Source of the DNA: an uncultured Lachnospiraceae bacterium
GTDB lineage: Bacteria; Bacillota; Clostridia; Lachnospirales; Lachnospiraceae
DNA: 33,229 nucleotides
Direction: 5' to 3'
Assembly (NCBI GenBank): GCA_947626475.1
Contig: CANQSK010000016.1
Span: 1 to 33,229 of the forward strand
Shown: positions 31,675-33,229 of the stretch, piece after piece
Layout: the number at the start of each line of letters is the position of its first letter
How positions within the stretch are numbered: position 1 is the stretch's first letter
The notes under the pieces: generated by a model
What the model was told of the DNA's origin: nothing
Databases searched by the model: none
The model's input: the letters and a program-made list of their open reading frames with translations, nothing else
Made by a program: the position numbers and the translations under genes

Positions 31675-31751
31675 GTATATTAATATAATAATACTATTTG
31701 ATTTATATGTCAAAGGGGTTTATACTGTATGAAGCAGGAGGACTCTCTGTT

Positions 31752-32393
31752 ATGGAAAACAAGAAAAATAACGTGCTTTTGAAGCTGTTCACTTCCACCT
31801 TATACTTAAGCGCCTTCACCTTCGGCGGCGGCTACGTGATCGTGACTCTACTGAAGGATAAATTTGTGGACCAGTATCACTGGATCGACGAGGATGAGAT
31901 GCTGGATCTGGTGGCTATCGCCCAGTCGTCTCCAGGACCCATCGCCGTCAACGGCGCTATCGTGGTGGGCTACAAGCTGGCGCAGATCCCCGGCGTGCTG
32001 GTCTCCGTTCTGGGCGCCGTGATTCCGCCCATGGTCATCCTGTCTCTGGTGTCCATGTGCTACGTGGCCTTCAGCACCAATCCTTACATCGCCGCCATGC
32101 TGAGCGGCATGCGCTCCGGCGTGGGGGCTGTCATCGCTTCCGTAGTCTGGGATATGGGCAGAAATGTGGTGAAAACTAAAGACTGGATCAACATCGCTGT
32201 CATGTTCCTCAGCTTCTGCATCAGCTATTTCGGAGGCGTCAACGTAATCTTCATTATCATCGCCGTGGCGCTGTTCGGCATGATCCGGTCAATTATCACG
32301 GGAAAATCCGCGGTCAGGGCAGAAAACACTGTTCAGGAATCCGCCATCGATAACGCAGACAATTCTTCCGGAAAGGCAGGTGACCGTTCATGA
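31752..32393 (+). CDS. chrA: Chromate transporter family protein, subunit 1 (ChrA half)
   Basis: 213-residue membrane protein equal to one half of the ChrA (CHR) family; such short members work in pairs. Visible: LSAFTFGGGYVIVTLLKDKFVDQYHWIDEDEMLDLVAIAQSSPGPIAVNGAIVVGY, the FGGGY and SxPGPIA family motifs, and five or six hydrophobic segments. ATG at 31752 has AGGAGGA nine bases upstream; an in-frame start 18 codons earlier is less supported. It overlaps the second half by ATGA, so the pair is translationally coupled. The CHR family exports chromate or related oxyanions in some bacteria; in gut anaerobes the true substrate is unknown. Confidence 0.9.
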   Translation: MENKKNNVLLKLFTSTLYLSAFTFGGGYVIVTLLKDKFVDQYHWIDEDEMLDLVAIAQSSPGPIAVNGAIVVGYKLAQIPGVLVSVLGAVIPPMVILSLVSMCYVAFSTNPYIAAMLSGMRSGVGAVIASVVWDMGRNVVKTKDWINIAVMFLSFCISYFGGVNVIFIIIAVALFGMIRSIITGKSAVRAENTVQESAIDNADNSSGKAGDRS

Positions 32394-32959
32394 TATACCT
32401 GAAATTATTTTTAAGCTTTCTACAGATCGGCGCTTTCAGCTTCGGCGGAGGCTACGCCGCCATGCCCCTCATCCAGGAACAGGTTATCACTCTGAATCAC
32501 TGGCTGACCATGGATACCTTCACCGACCTGGTGACCATTGCCGAGATGACCCCCGGCCCCATCGCCATCAACGCCGCTACTTTTGTAGGAACGCAGGTGG
32601 CCGGACCCCTGGGAGCCCTGTCGGCCACCGTGGGCTGTATCCTGCCCTCCTGCCTCTTCGTCACCCTGCTGGCCTGGGTCTACACCCGCTACCGGAATTT
32701 GGCCCTGCTTCAAAACACGCTGACATCCCTGCGGCCTGCCGTGGTAGCCATGATCGCCAAAGCCGGCCTGACCATCCTGATTTCCGCCTTCTTTCTGAAC
32801 GGGACCTTCTCTCTGGTCCTGAGCAACGTGTCCGTCCGGATGGTATGTTACTTCATCATCGCTGTCGTCCTGCTGCGCAAGGCCAAATGGAATCCCATTC
32901 TGGTGATGGTGCTGTGCGGCGTATTTGAGGTGGGATACTATATCCTGACCACTATATAA
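32390..32959 (+). CDS. chrA: Chromate transporter family protein, subunit 2 (ChrA half)
   Basis: 189-residue second half of the split ChrA pair: FLQIGAFSFGGGYAAMPLIQEQVI, WLTMDTFTDLVTIAEMTPGPIAINAATFVGTQ and CILPSCLFVTLLAW repeat the same motifs as subunit 1, showing the internal duplication of the family. It starts with an ATGA overlap, with AGGTGA a few bases upstream. Downstream, 32960-33229 holds no gene I can support. Confidence 0.92.
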   Translation: MIYLKLFLSFLQIGAFSFGGGYAAMPLIQEQVITLNHWLTMDTFTDLVTIAEMTPGPIAINAATFVGTQVAGPLGALSATVGCILPSCLFVTLLAWVYTRYRNLALLQNTLTSLRPAVVAMIAKAGLTILISAFFLNGTFSLVLSNVSVRMVCYFIIAVVLLRKAKWNPILVMVLCGVFEVGYYILTTI

Positions 32960-33027
32960 AATGAAACAGCTGAATAAATTCATGCCGCATGGGATTCGAG
33001 CAAAATGCAACCTCAAACATCAAACTC

Positions 33028-33086
33028 CCGCCTGAATCAAACGTCTTTTATACGCCTGCGCTGCGGAATCCGTCCAGTTCAGGCGG
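33028..33086. other. Inverted repeat after the chr genes
   Basis: Nine-base arms CCGCCTGAA (33028-33036) and TTCAGGCGG (33078-33086) around a 41-base interior. There is no T tract directly after either arm, so it is a weak terminator candidate. It is the main structure in the 270-base gene-free end of the window, with a short GCCTTTC-TGC-GAAAGGC hairpin at 33167-33184. Confidence 0.5.
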
Positions 33087-33107
33087 AAAACATTTTCCCT
33101 CTTTATT

Positions 33108-33144
33108 ATTTTTATCTATTCTTATCATTTTTATCTATTCTTAT
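33108..33144. repeat. AT-rich 19-bp-period direct repeat
   Basis: ATTTTTATCTATTCTTAT occurs at 33108-33125 and again at 33127-33144, followed by a degenerate third copy. It lies in gene-free DNA near the right edge; function unknown. Confidence 0.75.
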
Positions 33145-33229
33145 TTATTTTATCATTTCTATAATCCGCCTTTCTGCGAAAGGCACCGATGGGGTTATGA
33201 AACTCATTTCGGTCTTTCGCTTTCTTATA

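Noticed and set aside
30599-31732. 377-codon plus-strand frame
   Set aside because: Antisense to the LysR gene and crosses the divergent promoter region; no family pattern.

Overview
The window looks like chromosomal DNA of a moderately GC-rich anaerobic Firmicute, most likely a Lachnospiraceae-type clostridium. This is inferred from gene content and order: rex-acpS-nnr-alr-mazF, nifS-iscU-mnmA, a SpoVB-type flippase, Rpn/PD-(D/E)XK proteins with an ExQ motif, a TrkA/TrkH-type K+ system, and strong AGGAGG ribosome sites with TTGACA/TATAAT promoters. No species is assigned. There are 31 protein genes, one tRNA and one good candidate for an undescribed small RNA. No rRNA, CRISPR array, prophage or complete insertion sequence was seen.

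Left part (1-7560, all minus strand): a D-amino-acid aminotransferase cut by the window edge, a YtcJ-type amidohydrolase and a LacX-type epimerase-fold protein form a small operon just downstream of tRNA-Ser(CGA). Next come a cell-wall amidase lipoprotein translationally coupled to mnmA, and the Fe-S/sulfur genes iscU and nifS. A terminator-like hairpin and a fresh promoter separate iscU from mnmA. Middle-left (7600-11900, plus strand): a SpoVB-like flippase, then a LacI-type regulator with a promoter and palindromic operator, followed by uronate isomerase uxaC.

Centre (11900-18560, minus strand): an Rpn-type nuclease gene, yebC, and the compact operon rex-acpS-nnr-alr-mazF, in which MazF has no visible antitoxin gene. 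Between rex and the next block lies a plus-strand transcription unit of about 175 nt (promoter at 18640-18668, strong terminator at 18789-18848). It encodes no conserved protein, folds into a three-way junction, and has a near-Rex palindrome beside its promoter.

Right-centre (18850-26420, minus strand): a cation-handling block. It holds an unusual P1B-type ATPase without the CPC motif, its small membrane partner, a TrkA/TrkH (KtrAB-like) potassium system, a zinc/manganese-type ABC importer (ZnuABC-like) with a His-rich repeat loop, and an unrecognised 139-residue gene. Right end: a TraX-family membrane protein, a second Rpn-like gene, an MFS exporter, an SDR dehydrogenase and a LysR regulator in one probable operon, and divergently a split two-gene chromate-type transporter. 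The last 270 bases hold no gene, only hairpins and an AT-rich direct repeat.
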